Assembly (NCBI GenBank): GCA_963850095.1
Contig: CAWKJX010000004.1
Span: 434,001 to 498,000, forward strand
Direction of reading: 5' to 3'
Source: Bog-473 sp963850095
GTDB taxonomy: Bacteria > Actinomycetota > Acidimicrobiia > Acidimicrobiales > RAAP-2
Length of the DNA: 64,000 bases
Shown here: positions 24,681-33,741 of the stretch, piece after piece
Numbering within the stretch: the stretch's first letter is position 1
Layout: each line of letters begins with the position of its first letter
Translations under genes and position numbers: made by a program
The notes under the pieces: generated by a model
Seen by the model: only the letters and a program-made list of their open reading frames with translations
Told to the model about the DNA's origin: nothing
Database searches by the model: none

Positions 24681-25520
24681 TCAGGCGGCTTGGTGCACGC
24701 CGATGACGTCGACGTCGTCCCCGAGCGCCGCCAACGCCTCCTCCTCGGCCCGCCGCACGCGGCGCACACCCACACCCAGGCGCTCCGCCGTCGACTGCAG
24801 CGACGCGGGGGAGTCCCCGTCGAAGCCGAACCGGAGGCGCAGCACGTCCCGCTGGAGGCCGGGAAGCCGCTCAACGGCGTCGCGGACCCGCTCGTAGACC
24901 ATCGTCTCCTCCACGTCGGAGACGAAGTCGGAGTCGTCGGGAGCTACCAGCTCGCCCAAGGTAGTGGAGGACTCGAGCGCCGCCGGCTGGTCGAGCGAGG
25001 CCGTCACGCGGGCGACGTCCTCGAGTGACTCGCGCTCGGCCGCGGTCATACCCGTGGCCTCGTCGAGTTCCTCCTCCGTGGGCGCCCGGCCCAACGTGGT
25101 GGCGAGCTCTGCCTTGGTCAGCTCGAGCCTCTGGATCTGCTCGCCGACCTCGAGCGGGATGCGGATGGTGCGCCCGTGCTGCTGGACGGCCCGCTGCAGC
25201 GCCTGGCGGATCCACCACGTGGCATAGGTCGAGAACCGGAAGCCTCGCTCCCAGTCGAACTTGTCCACGGCCCGCATCAGGCCGAACGTGCCCTCCTGGA
25301 CCAGGTCAGCCATGTCCACGCCACGGTCCTGGTAGCGGCGGGCCCAGTGGACCACCAGCCGGAGGTTGGCGGCCACCATCTGTTTGCGCGCGGCCTCGTC
25401 ACCCGCCACGACCCGCTTGGCCAGTTCTACCTGCTGCTCATGGTCGGGCATGGGGAACTGGTCGAGGTCACGCAACATCAACCCCAACGTGTCCGACGTG
25501 CTCACCGCGCTCTTCATCAT
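24681..25520 (-). CDS. Group 2 sigma-70 factor (SigB/HrdB-like)
   Basis: About 280 residues without region 1.1. Region 1.2-2.1 has LRDLDQFPMPDHEQQVELAK and ANLRLVVHWARRYQDRGVDM; region 2.3-2.4, DLVQEGTFGLMRAVDKFDWE and RFSTYATWWIRQALQRAV, melts and reads the -10 element; region 3 begins RIPLEVGEQIQRLE; region 4 has RLPGLQRDVLRLRFGFDGD and a helix-turn-helix. Such factors drive stress or stationary-phase genes. ATG 25520 has GGAG just upstream; ATG 25553 is an alternative. The region up to the divergent phosphatase at 25681 holds palindromic GTACCCCACGTAC near 25590-25602, of unknown meaning. Confidence 0.85.
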   Translation of the reverse strand: MMKSAVSTSDTLGLMLRDLDQFPMPDHEQQVELAKRVVAGDEAARKQMVAANLRLVVHWARRYQDRGVDMADLVQEGTFGLMRAVDKFDWERGFRFSTYATWWIRQALQRAVQQHGRTIRIPLEVGEQIQRLELTKAELATTLGRAPTEEELDEATGMTAAERESLEDVARVTASLDQPAALESSTTLGELVAPDDSDFVSDVEETMVYERVRDAVERLPGLQRDVLRLRFGFDGDSPASLQSTAERLGVGVRRVRRAEEEALAALGDDVDVIGVHQAA

Positions 25521-25680
25521 CGCTCCAGACGCTTTTCGCTCACCCACAGTCATACGTACCCGGGGGTTCCCGGGATCAACCTGGTGGTACGTGGGGTACA
25601 ACCGAGCTGGCGCCCGGATCATTCCATGAGGGTGTTCGGGCCGAGTTGCGGTCGGCGGCGACCCGTGCTGGTGTACGGCC

Positions 25681-26286
25681 ATGCCCCCCCGGATAGTCCT
25701 GCTCAGGCACGGCGCGACGGAATGGTCCCTGAGCGGCCAGCACACCGGGCGCACCGACATCCCCCTGCTCGACGAGGGCCGGCGGGACGCCGAGCTGGCC
25801 GGCGAGCTGCTGCGCCGACGCGGCTTCAGCCACTTCGCGCAGGTGTTGACCAGCCCGCTTCGCCGGGCCTCGGAGACGTGCGCCCTGGCCGGGTTCGACG
25901 GCAACCCCGACCCCGACCTGGTGGAGTGGGACTATGGCGCCTACGAGGGCCTGACCACCGACGAAATCCACCGAGCCCAGCCCGGATGGTCGCTCTGGGA
26001 CGACGGGGTGCCCGAAGGTGAGCAAATCGCCGACGTCGCTCGCCGGGCCGATCGGGTGATTGAGCGGGCGCTGAGCTGCGAGAGCGGGGACACGCTCTGT
26101 GTTGCGCACGGCCACTTCCAGCGCGTCCTGGGGGCCCGATGGCTCGGGTTGCCGCCGATCGGCGGCCGTCTGCTGCTGCTGGGTACCGGAGCGGTCTGCG
26201 TCCTGGGCTGGGAGCGGCAGTGGCCCGCGATAGAGGCGTGGAACATGGCGCCCGGCGAGCGGGCGGGACCCGAGGAGCCCTCCTAG
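25681..26286 (+). CDS. Histidine phosphatase (phosphoglycerate mutase-like) family protein
   Basis: A 201-residue member of histidine phosphatase branch 1. VLLRHGATEWSLSGQHTGRT at residues 7-26 holds the catalytic His; SPLRRASETC, VEWDYGAYEG with the acid residue, and LCVAHGHFQRVLGARWLG with the second His follow. Relatives include phosphoglycerate mutase, cobalamin ribazole phosphatase and acid phosphatase; the substrate is not clear. It is divergent from the sigma factor gene and almost touches the convergent Rrf2 gene. Confidence 0.82.
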   Translation: MPPRIVLLRHGATEWSLSGQHTGRTDIPLLDEGRRDAELAGELLRRRGFSHFAQVLTSPLRRASETCALAGFDGNPDPDLVEWDYGAYEGLTTDEIHRAQPGWSLWDDGVPEGEQIADVARRADRVIERALSCESGDTLCVAHGHFQRVLGARWLGLPPIGGRLLLLGTGAVCVLGWERQWPAIEAWNMAPGERAGPEEPS

Positions 26287-26287
26287 A

Positions 26288-26722
26288 TCAGACGGCGGCC
26301 GGCACCGTGCCGCGGGCCCGGTCGACCATGTCGGCCAGGCTGTAGGACTGCAGGTGGGTGCGGATCGTCTCGCCCACGTCGGCCCAGACGGCGAGCAGGA
26401 CGCATTGGCCCTCGTGGTCGCAGGCGCCGTTTTCGTGCGGCTCCCCGAAGTCACCGGCGGCGATCGGCCCGTCGACCGCAGAGACGATCTGGGCCAGCGA
26501 AATGTCCTCGGGCGGCCGGGCCAGGACGTAGCCACCGCCGACGCCACGCTTGGAGCGGACGAGACCCGCCCCCTTCAGGGCCAGGAGGATCTGCTCGAGG
26601 TAGGGCTGGGGCAGTCCGGTGCGTTCGGCGATGTCCCGCACCGAGGTGGGGGTCTCGGCCCCGTGCAGGGCCAGGGAGAGCAGCGCCCTGCTGGCGTAGT
26701 CACCCCTTGTGGAAACCCTCAC
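26288..26722 (-). CDS. Rrf2 family transcriptional regulator
   Basis: A 144-residue protein. The winged helix-turn-helix is clear: RVSTRGDYASRALLSLALHG, VRDIAERTGLPQPYLEQILL, GLVRSKRGVGGGYVLARPPE. The cluster-binding region has only two of the three cysteines usual for IscR and NsrR (CDHEGQC, then no third Cys in AVWADV), so an iron-sulfur cluster, if present, needs another ligand. The GTG start at 26722 follows a TAGCAT box after 8 nt. It is divergent from the phosphodiesterase gene, which it may regulate. Confidence 0.85.
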   Translation of the reverse strand: MRVSTRGDYASRALLSLALHGAETPTSVRDIAERTGLPQPYLEQILLALKGAGLVRSKRGVGGGYVLARPPEDISLAQIVSAVDGPIAAGDFGEPHENGACDHEGQCVLLAVWADVGETIRTHLQSYSLADMVDRARGTVPAAV

Positions 26723-26789
26723 GAAAACCGATGCTACCGGCCCCGACGTGGGTGCCGGGGTACGTCCGGGGTCGTAGGGTGGTGCCCCT
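26723..26789. promoter_or_regulatory. Divergent leaderless-type promoters for the Rrf2 and phosphodiesterase genes
   Basis: On the minus strand TAGCAT (26731-26736) lies 8 nt from the Rrf2 GTG at 26722. On the plus strand TAGGGT (26775-26780) lies 9 nt from the GTG at 26790. Both genes lack a ribosome binding site. The 67-bp gap is therefore a compact divergent promoter where the Rrf2 protein could act on both genes. Confidence 0.5.
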
Positions 26790-27980
26790 GTGAGCGACGG
26801 CACGGCGGCTGAGGCGACGACGGCGCAGCCGGACGCGGGGGAAGCCGGCCCTCGGGCCGACGCGCCCGCACCGATTCTGCCTGCCTTCGGTGGTCCTTGC
26901 CTGGCCGGTGTGGTCCCTGGGCTGCTGGCGCATCTCTCGGGTGCGGAGCCGGCCCTGGCGTCGTGGATGCCCGAGACGCTGGCCGAGGCGTCGCAGATCG
27001 TTCTGCTGGTGATCGACGGGCTGGGCGCCGAGCAGCTGCGCGAACGCGCTGACATGGCTCCGGTGCTCTCGGCGGGCACCGGCGGCCCCATCACCTCGGT
27101 CGCACCGAGCACCACGGCCTGCGCATTGACGACCTTGGTGACCGGGAGGGTGCCGGCCGAGCACGGCGTCGTGGGCTATCGGGTGGCGCTCGACGGCGAC
27201 GTCATGAACGTCTTGCAGTGGTCCGTGGGCGGGAAGGATGCCCGCATGAGGGTGCCGGCACACGTGTTCCAGCCCTTCCCGTCCTTCCCGGGCGCGCAGG
27301 AAACAGTCCCCGTGGTCACCCGTTACGACTACGGTCCGACGGGTTTCACGGCCGCGCACCTGGGCCGGGTCGAATTGCACCCCTGGCACACTTCCTCCGG
27401 GCTGGTGACGGCGGTACGCCGACTCGCGGCTGACCGGAGGCCCTTCATTTACGCCTACTACGAAGGCATCGACAAGGTCGCTCACGCCGAAGGATTGAAC
27501 GAGTACTACGACGGCGAGCTCCGCGCCGTCGACCGGATCGTGGGCGATGTGCTGGAGGTCCTTCCCCCGGGCGCGGCGCTCGTGGTGACCGCGGATCACG
27601 GACAGGTCGATGTCGGGAGCGCGGTCGAGGTGCTCGGACACGACATCATGGACGATCTCGTACTGATCAGCGGCGAGGGCCGTTTTCGTTGGTTGCACGT
27701 CCGGCCGGGCGCGACGGCCGCGGTCGCCGCTGTCGCCGAGGAGCAGTACGGCGACCTGGCCTGGGTGCACACGAAGGAGCAGATTGTCGACGAGGGCTGG
27801 CTGGGTGGAGTTCCCTCGGCCGAGATCATGGCGCGCCTGGGCGATGTCGCCCTGGTGCCTTTCGCACCCACCGCGTTCATGGACCCGGCCGACACCGGGG
27901 AACTGCGCCTGAAGGCACGTCACGGGTCGCTCACCCCGGCGGAAATGCTGGTCCCGCTGCTCGGCTGGCCCGCTACGTGA
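26790..27980 (+). CDS. Alkaline phosphatase superfamily protein (type I phosphodiesterase/nucleotide pyrophosphatase)
   Basis: A 396-residue metal-dependent hydrolase. IVLLVIDGLGAEQLRER near residue 72 supplies the first metal ligand; SVAPSTTACALTTLVTGRVP holds the nucleophile Thr; AYYEGIDKVAHAEG and VVTADHGQVDVG supply further metal ligands. The order matches the type I phosphodiesterase family, which cleaves phosphodiester or pyrophosphate bonds. There is no signal peptide, so it is probably cytoplasmic. The substrate is unknown. The bpa gene follows after 27 nt in the same direction. Confidence 0.78.
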   Translation: MSDGTAAEATTAQPDAGEAGPRADAPAPILPAFGGPCLAGVVPGLLAHLSGAEPALASWMPETLAEASQIVLLVIDGLGAEQLRERADMAPVLSAGTGGPITSVAPSTTACALTTLVTGRVPAEHGVVGYRVALDGDVMNVLQWSVGGKDARMRVPAHVFQPFPSFPGAQETVPVVTRYDYGPTGFTAAHLGRVELHPWHTSSGLVTAVRRLAADRRPFIYAYYEGIDKVAHAEGLNEYYDGELRAVDRIVGDVLEVLPPGAALVVTADHGQVDVGSAVEVLGHDIMDDLVLISGEGRFRWLHVRPGATAAVAAVAEEQYGDLAWVHTKEQIVDEGWLGGVPSAEIMARLGDVALVPFAPTAFMDPADTGELRLKARHGSLTPAEMLVPLLGWPAT

Positions 27981-28007
27981 GCGGCGGGCGGCTGGTGGCA
28001 ACATTGG

Positions 28008-28550
28008 ATGGTGACGAATGACGGCGTCGGGACGGATGAGGTGGCCGGAATGGTGATGGGCGACGGGTCGAGCGGGCTGGCCGATGCCGACGGCACGGCG
28101 GCGGTCTCTCCCGACGAGGTCTTGGTGGCCGAGCGGGGCGGGAAGGATGGCACGACGGAATCGGTCAACGAGCCCGCCAAGGTCCTCCGCATCGGCTCCA
28201 TGGTCAAGACGCTCCTCGACGAGGTGCGTGCGGCCCCGCTGGACGAGAAGAGCCGGGTGCGTCTGCGTGAGATCTACGAACAGTCGGTCAAGGACTTGTC
28301 GGAGGGGCTGTCGCCCGACCTGGTGAGCGAGCTCGACGCATTGACGCCTCCCTTCGATACCGATGCGCCCAGCGAGGCCGAGTTGCGTGTGGCCCAGGCT
28401 CAGCTGGTCGGCTGGCTCGAGGGGCTGTTCCACGGAATCCAGGCCACGTTGATGTCGCAGCAGATGGCGGCCCGGGCGCAGCTCGAAGAGATGCGCCAGC
28501 GTGGCCTGCCGTCGGCGGGAGAGTCAGGGCGGCCGGGGGCCTATCTGTAG
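28008..28550 (+). CDS. bpa: Bacterial proteasome activator (Bpa/PafE family)
   Basis: A 180-residue mostly helical protein. The core AKVLRIGSMVKTLLDEVRAA, PLDEKSRVRLREIYEQSVKD, VAQAQLVGWLEGLFHGIQAT and MAARAQLEEMRQRGLP matches the DUF2587 family. The C-terminus RPGAYL matches the GQYL end with which mycobacterial Bpa docks on the 20S proteasome and opens it without ATP, except for Ala instead of Gln. The gene implies a 20S proteasome elsewhere in this genome. The acidic N-terminus of about 55 residues is unstructured. ATG 28008 is taken as the start. Confidence 0.85.
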   Translation: MVTNDGVGTDEVAGMVMGDGSSGLADADGTAAVSPDEVLVAERGGKDGTTESVNEPAKVLRIGSMVKTLLDEVRAAPLDEKSRVRLREIYEQSVKDLSEGLSPDLVSELDALTPPFDTDAPSEAELRVAQAQLVGWLEGLFHGIQATLMSQQMAARAQLEEMRQRGLPSAGESGRPGAYL

Positions 28551-28583
28551 GGCGACGCCGGGTCGCGTGGCGAGGGAGCTGGA

Positions 28584-29292
28584 GTGACGGACGAGCAAGA
28601 CGGCGCCGGCCGCGAGGAGCGCACGAGCGGACCCCCATCCTTCCCGGGCAACGCGCCGCCGCCGCCCGCTCCTTCCTACCCGACAGGCGGTCCGGCCACC
28701 GAGCGGCGACATCCGAGCGGGACATCCTCCTTCCCCGGCTCGCCGACCCACGGCGACCCATGGCGGGTTCCCTCCACCGGGGTCGTTCGACACGTGGCGG
28801 CCGGACCTGCCGTACGCCACGTGGGCCATCCGCCTCGGGGGCTGGCTGATCGACCTGGTGGTCTTCCTCGTCCCGTTGATCCTCTTCTTCGTGCTGTTCC
28901 GCCACACCCACACGCTGGAGGTGCACCTCATGGCCCGCCGGGGAACGCACGCCCGGCGGAGCATCTCGACCCTGCCCTTCCTGCTCACCGGCGTGCTCTA
29001 CGTCATTTACGGCACCGTCCTCTGCGGGGGTGCCCGGGGCCAGACGGTCGGCATGATGGCGGTCGGGGTACGGGCCGTCCGAGACGATCCCGGGCAAGGC
29101 CGGCTGGGGTACGGCCGGGCCTTCGCCCGGGCGCTCTTCGAGCAGGTGCTGCGGCTGATCGATCTCCTTTTCTTCCTTCTCGGCCTCTTGTGGCTGCTTG
29201 ACATGCTCTTCCCTCTGTGGGATGGAAAGCGCCAGACCTTGCACGACAAGGTGGCCGGATCGGTGGTCCTCCGGCTTCGCCCGGAGGGCTAG
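28584..29292 (+). CDS. RDD family membrane protein, frameshifted
   Basis: A GTG at 28584 after CGAGGGAG opens a Pro/Gly/Ser-rich cytoplasmic N-terminus (to about 28780). The membrane part lies in the next frame: FDTWRPDLPYATWAIRLGGW, LIDLVVFLVPLILFFVLF, TLPFLLTGVLYVIYGTVLCG, GQTVGMMAVGVRAVRDD, then another helix pair and LWDGKRQTLHDKVAGSVVL. The last motif and the LGGWLIDL segment are typical of RDD proteins, whose function is mostly unknown (some act as Na+/H+ antiporters). The break coincides with a G4 run at 28779-28782; reading it as G3 joins the frames. Confidence 0.78.
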
Positions 29293-29357
29293 ATTCGTCA
29301 CCCCCGGGAGTAATGACACCGGTGTAAGTTTGGCGTGACGTGGCGAAAGGAGGCCCG

Positions 29358-32300
29358 GTGTCGGAGCGGTCGTTTACGCATCTGCACACCCATACCGAGT
29401 TCTCCATGCTCGATGGTGCCGCTCGGGTGGGCGACCTCGTGGCCGCGGCGGTGGCCGACGGTCAGCCGGCGTTGGGCATCACGGACCACGGCAACATGTA
29501 CGGCGTCCTCGACTTCTACAAGGCCTGCCGTGACCAGGGCGTGGTGCCCATCATCGGGACCGAGTCCTACATGGCCGGCGAGTCGCGCCTGGAGCGGCCG
29601 GTGCGGCGGGGACGGGTGGACGACACCGGTGGGGACGTCGAGGGAGGACAGAAGCTCTACTACCACCTCACCCTGCTGGCCGAGACGGTCGAGGGCTACC
29701 GCAATCTCATGCAGCTCTCCTCGGCCGCGTACCTCGAGGGCTACTACTACAAGCCACGGGTCGACTGGGAGCTTCTCGAGCGCCATCACACCGGACTGAT
29801 CGCCACCACCGGGTGCCTCGGCGGAGTCGTGCTCCAGTCCCTACTGGCCGGAGATGTCGAGGGCGCCCAGCAGAAGGCGGCACGTCTGCAGGACATCTTC
29901 GGGAAGGACAACCTCTTCGTCGAGCTGCAGGATCATGGGATCGCCGACCAGCACCGGACGAATCCCCAGCTGATAGAGATCGCCCGCCGGATCGGCGCTC
30001 CGCTCCTGGCCACGAACGACAGCCACTACACCCATCGTGAGGACGCGGTGGCCCACGATGCCCTTCTCTGTGTGCAGACCGGGGCCCTCCTGTCCGATAC
30101 GAACCGTTTCAAGTTCGAAGGTACCGAGCACTACCTCAAGACGGCGGCCGAAATGCGCCACCTCTTCCGCGACGTGCCCGAAGCCTGCGACAACACGCTG
30201 CTCATTGCCGAGCGGGCCGACGTGCAGATTGAGCTCGGCAAGCCGAGCTTGCCCGAGTTCCCGGTGCCGGACCGTTTCAGCGGCGAAACCTACGAGGAGC
30301 GGGCACTGGCCTATCTCCGCGACCTCACCTACGAGGGTGCACGGGAGCGCTACGGCGCCTCGCTGCCGACCGAAGTGGTGGAGCGGCTCGACTACGAACT
30401 CGGCGTCATCGGGAACATGGGCTTCGCCGCCTACTTCCTCGTCGTCTGGGACCTGATCCGCTTCGCCCGCGAGTCCAACATCCGGGTGGGACCCGGCCGA
30501 GGCTCGGCCGCCGGATGCTGCGTGGCCTACTGCCTGCGCATCGTCGACCTCGACCCGATCCGCTACGACCTTCTCTTCGAGCGGTTCTTGAATCCCGGCC
30601 GCAAACAGATGCCTGACATCGACATGGACTTCGACGAGCGCTACCGCGCCGACGTCATGCGGTACGCCGCGGAGAAGTACGGCAGCGACCGCGTGGCCCA
30701 GGTCATCACCTTCTCGACGATCAAGGCGCGGGCCGCCGTGCGCGACGCGGCGCGGGTGCTGGGCAAGCCCTACCTCGTGGGTGACCGTATCGCCAAGGCG
30801 ATGCCACCTCTCGTGATGGGGCGCGACACCCCGCTCCACGCCTGCATGACCAAGACCGACGGGCACGAGGAGGGCTTTGCGGCGGCGGCCGAGCTACGCG
30901 CCATGCACGACGCCGATCCCGACGCCAAAGAGGTCATTGAGGTCGCGCTCGGCCTCGAGGGGCTGCGTCGCCAGGACGGCATCCACGCCGCGGCGGTGGT
31001 CATCTCCCGGGACCCGCTGACCGATTACCTGCCGATTCAGCGCAAGCCGGACGCCGGCGGCAATCCCGAGGACGCGCCCATCGTCACCCAGTACGAGATG
31101 CACGGAGTCGAGGACCTCGGGCTGCTCAAGATGGACTTCCTCGGGCTGCGGAACCTGTCGGTCATGGAGCGGGCCCTCGACCTGATCGAGGTCGAGACGG
31201 GGGAGCGACCCGACATCGACGGAGTCGATCTCGACGACCAGCCGACGCTCGAAATGTTGCGGCGGGCGGAGTCGGTCGGCGTGTTCCAGCTCGAGGGTGC
31301 TGCCATGCGCCAGACGCTGCGCGCCCTGGCGCCGACGAGCTTCGACGATGTGGCCGCCCTGGTCGCCCTCTACCGCCCGGGCCCCATGGCCGCCAACATG
31401 CACCGGGACTACCCCGAGTTGAAGAACGGGCGCAAGGAACTCACCTACCTGCACCCGGACATCGAGCCCATCCTCAAGGACACCTACGGGCTCATGCTGT
31501 ACCAGGAATCCGTCATGCGGGTGGCCCAGAAGTTTGCCGGGTATACCCTCGAAGAAGCCGACAACCTGCGTAAGGCGTGCGGCAAGAAGATCCGCAAGCT
31601 CATTGCCGCCGAGCGCGAGAAGTTCATAGCCGGGTGCGTGACCGAGGGCTACGGCGAGGTGCTAGGCACGCAACTCTTCGACATCATCGAGCCGTTCGCG
31701 GACTACGCGTTCAACAAGTCCCACTCTTACGGTTACGGTCTCGTCGCCTATCAGACGGCCTGGCTCAAGGCGCACTACCCCGTGGAGTACATGGCGGCGC
31801 TGCTGACGTCGGTCAAGGACAACAAGGACAAGACGGCCGTCTACCTGGCCGAGTGCCGCTCACTCGGCATTGATGTGCTCGTGCCCGACGTCAACCGCTC
31901 CGTGGCCGAGTTCGCGCCCGACCGGACCGGCGCGGCGGGCGACCGCCCGGCCATCGTCTTCGGGCTGGCCGCCGTACGCAACGTGGGAGAGAGCCTGGTC
32001 GAGCGGATCGTGGCCGAGCGGGTGGCCCACGGCCCCTTTGCGGACATCTTCGACTTTTGTGCTCGGGTGGATCCCGTCGTCCTCAACAAGCGGACCATGG
32101 AGTCGCTGGTCAAGGGCGGCGCGTTCGATTCCCTGGACCACCCGCGCCAGGGCCTGTGCCTGGTCCTCGAGGCCGTGGTCGATCGCACCCTGGAGCGACG
32201 CAAGGAACAGGATCTGGGCATCACCAGCCTGTTCGCGGCGTTCGAGGAGGAGGAGGAAGCCGACCCGGCCTGGGGCGGGGTGAAGGTGGCGATCCCCGGG

Positions 32301-32936
32301 TCGGAGTTCGACAAGGCTCAGCGCCTGGCCTTCGAGAAGGAGATGCTCGGCCTCTACGTGAGTGACCATCCGCTCATGGGGTTCGAGGCGGCGCTGGCCC
32401 GCCACACCGACAGCAACCTGTCGGACATGCGGGAGGAGGACGCGGCGGTGGGCGACCGCTCGCCGGTGCGCACGGTGGGCGGTGTCGTGACCGACTTGCG
32501 CCGCTCCTACACCAAGAAGGGCGACCTGATGGCCCGGTTCGTGCTCGAGGACCTGCAGGCCGCCATGGAGGTGTTCGTCTTCCCCAAGACCATGGCCGAG
32601 TTCGGGTCCCTGATCGAGAACGACGCCATTCTGGTCGTCAGAGGTCGACTCGACACTCGAGAGGACGAGCCCAAAATCGTGTGCATGGAGGTTTCGCGCC
32701 CGGTGCTCGAGCGGGGGCAGGAGGATCTCCACATCACCCTTCCCCTGGGCGTGCTCACCGATGCCAAGGTCGACGGGCTCAAGGAGGTCCTCGGGGGACA
32801 CCCGGGCCACTCGCCCGTGCTCCTCCATGTGGGGGCCAAGGTGTTGCGGCTGCCGCCGGAGTTCAACGTGGACTGCCGCAACGGGCTGGTGGGCGAGCTC
32901 AAGCGGCTGCTCGGGCAGAGTGCCGTGCTGTCGTGA
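29358..32936 (+). CDS. dnaE: DNA polymerase III alpha subunit
   Basis: A 1192-residue replicative polymerase of the DnaE1 type. The PHP domain opens with FTHLHTHTEFSMLDGAARVG. The palm has IRVGPGRGSAAGCCVAYCLR and PDIDMDFDERYRADVMRYAA with the catalytic aspartates; GVFQLEGAAMRQTL, YRPGPMAANMH and FNKSHSYGYGLVAYQTAWLK follow. A helix-hairpin-helix region and a C-terminal OB-fold (VRTVGGVVTDLRRSYTKKGD) complete it. The frame is intact. GTG 29358 is chosen because AAAGGAGG lies 4 nt upstream; a GTG at 29340 is in frame but has no such site. Confidence 0.96.
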   Translation: MSERSFTHLHTHTEFSMLDGAARVGDLVAAAVADGQPALGITDHGNMYGVLDFYKACRDQGVVPIIGTESYMAGESRLERPVRRGRVDDTGGDVEGGQKLYYHLTLLAETVEGYRNLMQLSSAAYLEGYYYKPRVDWELLERHHTGLIATTGCLGGVVLQSLLAGDVEGAQQKAARLQDIFGKDNLFVELQDHGIADQHRTNPQLIEIARRIGAPLLATNDSHYTHREDAVAHDALLCVQTGALLSDTNRFKFEGTEHYLKTAAEMRHLFRDVPEACDNTLLIAERADVQIELGKPSLPEFPVPDRFSGETYEERALAYLRDLTYEGARERYGASLPTEVVERLDYELGVIGNMGFAAYFLVVWDLIRFARESNIRVGPGRGSAAGCCVAYCLRIVDLDPIRYDLLFERFLNPGRKQMPDIDMDFDERYRADVMRYAAEKYGSDRVAQVITFSTIKARAAVRDAARVLGKPYLVGDRIAKAMPPLVMGRDTPLHACMTKTDGHEEGFAAAAELRAMHDADPDAKEVIEVALGLEGLRRQDGIHAAAVVISRDPLTDYLPIQRKPDAGGNPEDAPIVTQYEMHGVEDLGLLKMDFLGLRNLSVMERALDLIEVETGERPDIDGVDLDDQPTLEMLRRAESVGVFQLEGAAMRQTLRALAPTSFDDVAALVALYRPGPMAANMHRDYPELKNGRKELTYLHPDIEPILKDTYGLMLYQESVMRVAQKFAGYTLEEADNLRKACGKKIRKLIAAEREKFIAGCVTEGYGEVLGTQLFDIIEPFADYAFNKSHSYGYGLVAYQTAWLKAHYPVEYMAALLTSVKDNKDKTAVYLAECRSLGIDVLVPDVNRSVAEFAPDRTGAAGDRPAIVFGLAAVRNVGESLVERIVAERVAHGPFADIFDFCARVDPVVLNKRTMESLVKGGAFDSLDHPRQGLCLVLEAVVDRTLERRKEQDLGITSLFAAFEEEEEADPAWGGVKVAIPGSEFDKAQRLAFEKEMLGLYVSDHPLMGFEAALARHTDSNLSDMREEDAAVGDRSPVRTVGGVVTDLRRSYTKKGDLMARFVLEDLQAAMEVFVFPKTMAEFGSLIENDAILVVRGRLDTREDEPKIVCMEVSRPVLERGQEDLHITLPLGVLTDAKVDGLKEVLGGHPGHSPVLLHVGAKVLRLPPEFNVDCRNGLVGELKRLLGQSAVLS

Positions 32937-33051
32937 GACCCATGACGTCAGCGGCATAAATAGCCTCTGAACAGGAATTTCAGCCCCGAGAGCCGACCTC
33001 CGCCGGTCGGTCGGGCCGCGACCCGGTTGGGAACGCCCTGCGTAGAGCCAG

Positions 33052-33057
33052 TAGACT
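33052..33057 (+). promoter_or_regulatory. Candidate -10 box for a leaderless transcript of the gene at 33064
   Basis: TAGACT ends 6 nt before the ATG at 33064. TTGGGA at 33026-33031 could be a -35 element but its 20-bp spacing is long. The 127-bp gap after dnaE holds no other recognisable signal. Confidence 0.5.
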
Positions 33058-33063
33058 CACGTC

Positions 33064-33735
33064 ATGCCGATCGTAGTGAGTACCAAGGATTGCACTGCGC
33101 TCAGCGACGCTGAGCTGGTCGAAATGGCGGATCTCTGTGCGGACCGCCCTCCTAGTTTCGACATCGGTTTCCTCTCCAAGGAACGAGAAGCCTGGGTGCT
33201 GATAACCCAGGCCCGTGAGGGCAACAAGCTCCGCGGCTACTCCTTCTGCACGCTCGAGCGCATTGGCGGTACGCCGTCGTTGCTGGTCGGGCTGGCTCTG
33301 GTCGACCGCACATCCCGGGCCGAGGCCGCGCTCAAGGGGATCATGGCGGACCAGTACCGCCGGGCCCTGCTCGCCTTCCCCGACGAGGACGTCCTCCTGG
33401 GCACGCGGCTGCTGTCGCCCGAGGGCTTCCGTGCCTTCTCCGGTCTACAGGACGTGGTCCCGTTTCCGGACCACAAGTCATCGGGCGAAGAGCGGGCCTG
33501 GGCAAGGCGCCTCTCCAAGCGCTTCGGCTGCGAAAGCAAGCTCGACGATCGCACGTTCGTCCTCAAGGGCGACGGTTCAGTCGCCGGTGGCCTGGACTTC
33601 TTTGCACCAAAGGTGAAGATTCCCACGGGTGTGGAGACGCATTTCGACACCTTCGACGCCGCCAAGGGCGACCGGCTGGTGGTGTTCGGCTGGGCCATGG
33701 CCGAGGACCTGGCCGGGGGCAAGCTCGGACGCTGA
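33064..33735 (+). CDS. Conserved hypothetical protein, 223 aa
   Basis: No named family recognised. The sequence has alternating hydrophobic strands (AWVLITQAREGNKLRGYSFC, TPSLLVGLALVDRT), a helical part with MADQYRRALLAFP, and an end FDTFDAAKGDRLVVFGWAMA. The layout of strands and a central helix could fit an acetyltransferase (GNAT) fold, but no acetyl-CoA loop was recognised. There is no signal peptide. The intact frame and leaderless promoter support a real, expressed gene. Confidence 0.6.
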   Translation: MPIVVSTKDCTALSDAELVEMADLCADRPPSFDIGFLSKEREAWVLITQAREGNKLRGYSFCTLERIGGTPSLLVGLALVDRTSRAEAALKGIMADQYRRALLAFPDEDVLLGTRLLSPEGFRAFSGLQDVVPFPDHKSSGEERAWARRLSKRFGCESKLDDRTFVLKGDGSVAGGLDFFAPKVKIPTGVETHFDTFDAAKGDRLVVFGWAMAEDLAGGKLGR

Positions 33736-33741
33736 GGGGGA

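Noticed and set aside
25590..25602. GTACCCCACGTAC-like palindrome in the gap before the sigma factor gene as an operator
   Set aside because: It is short, has no match to an operator I can name and occurs once, so it is mentioned only in passing.
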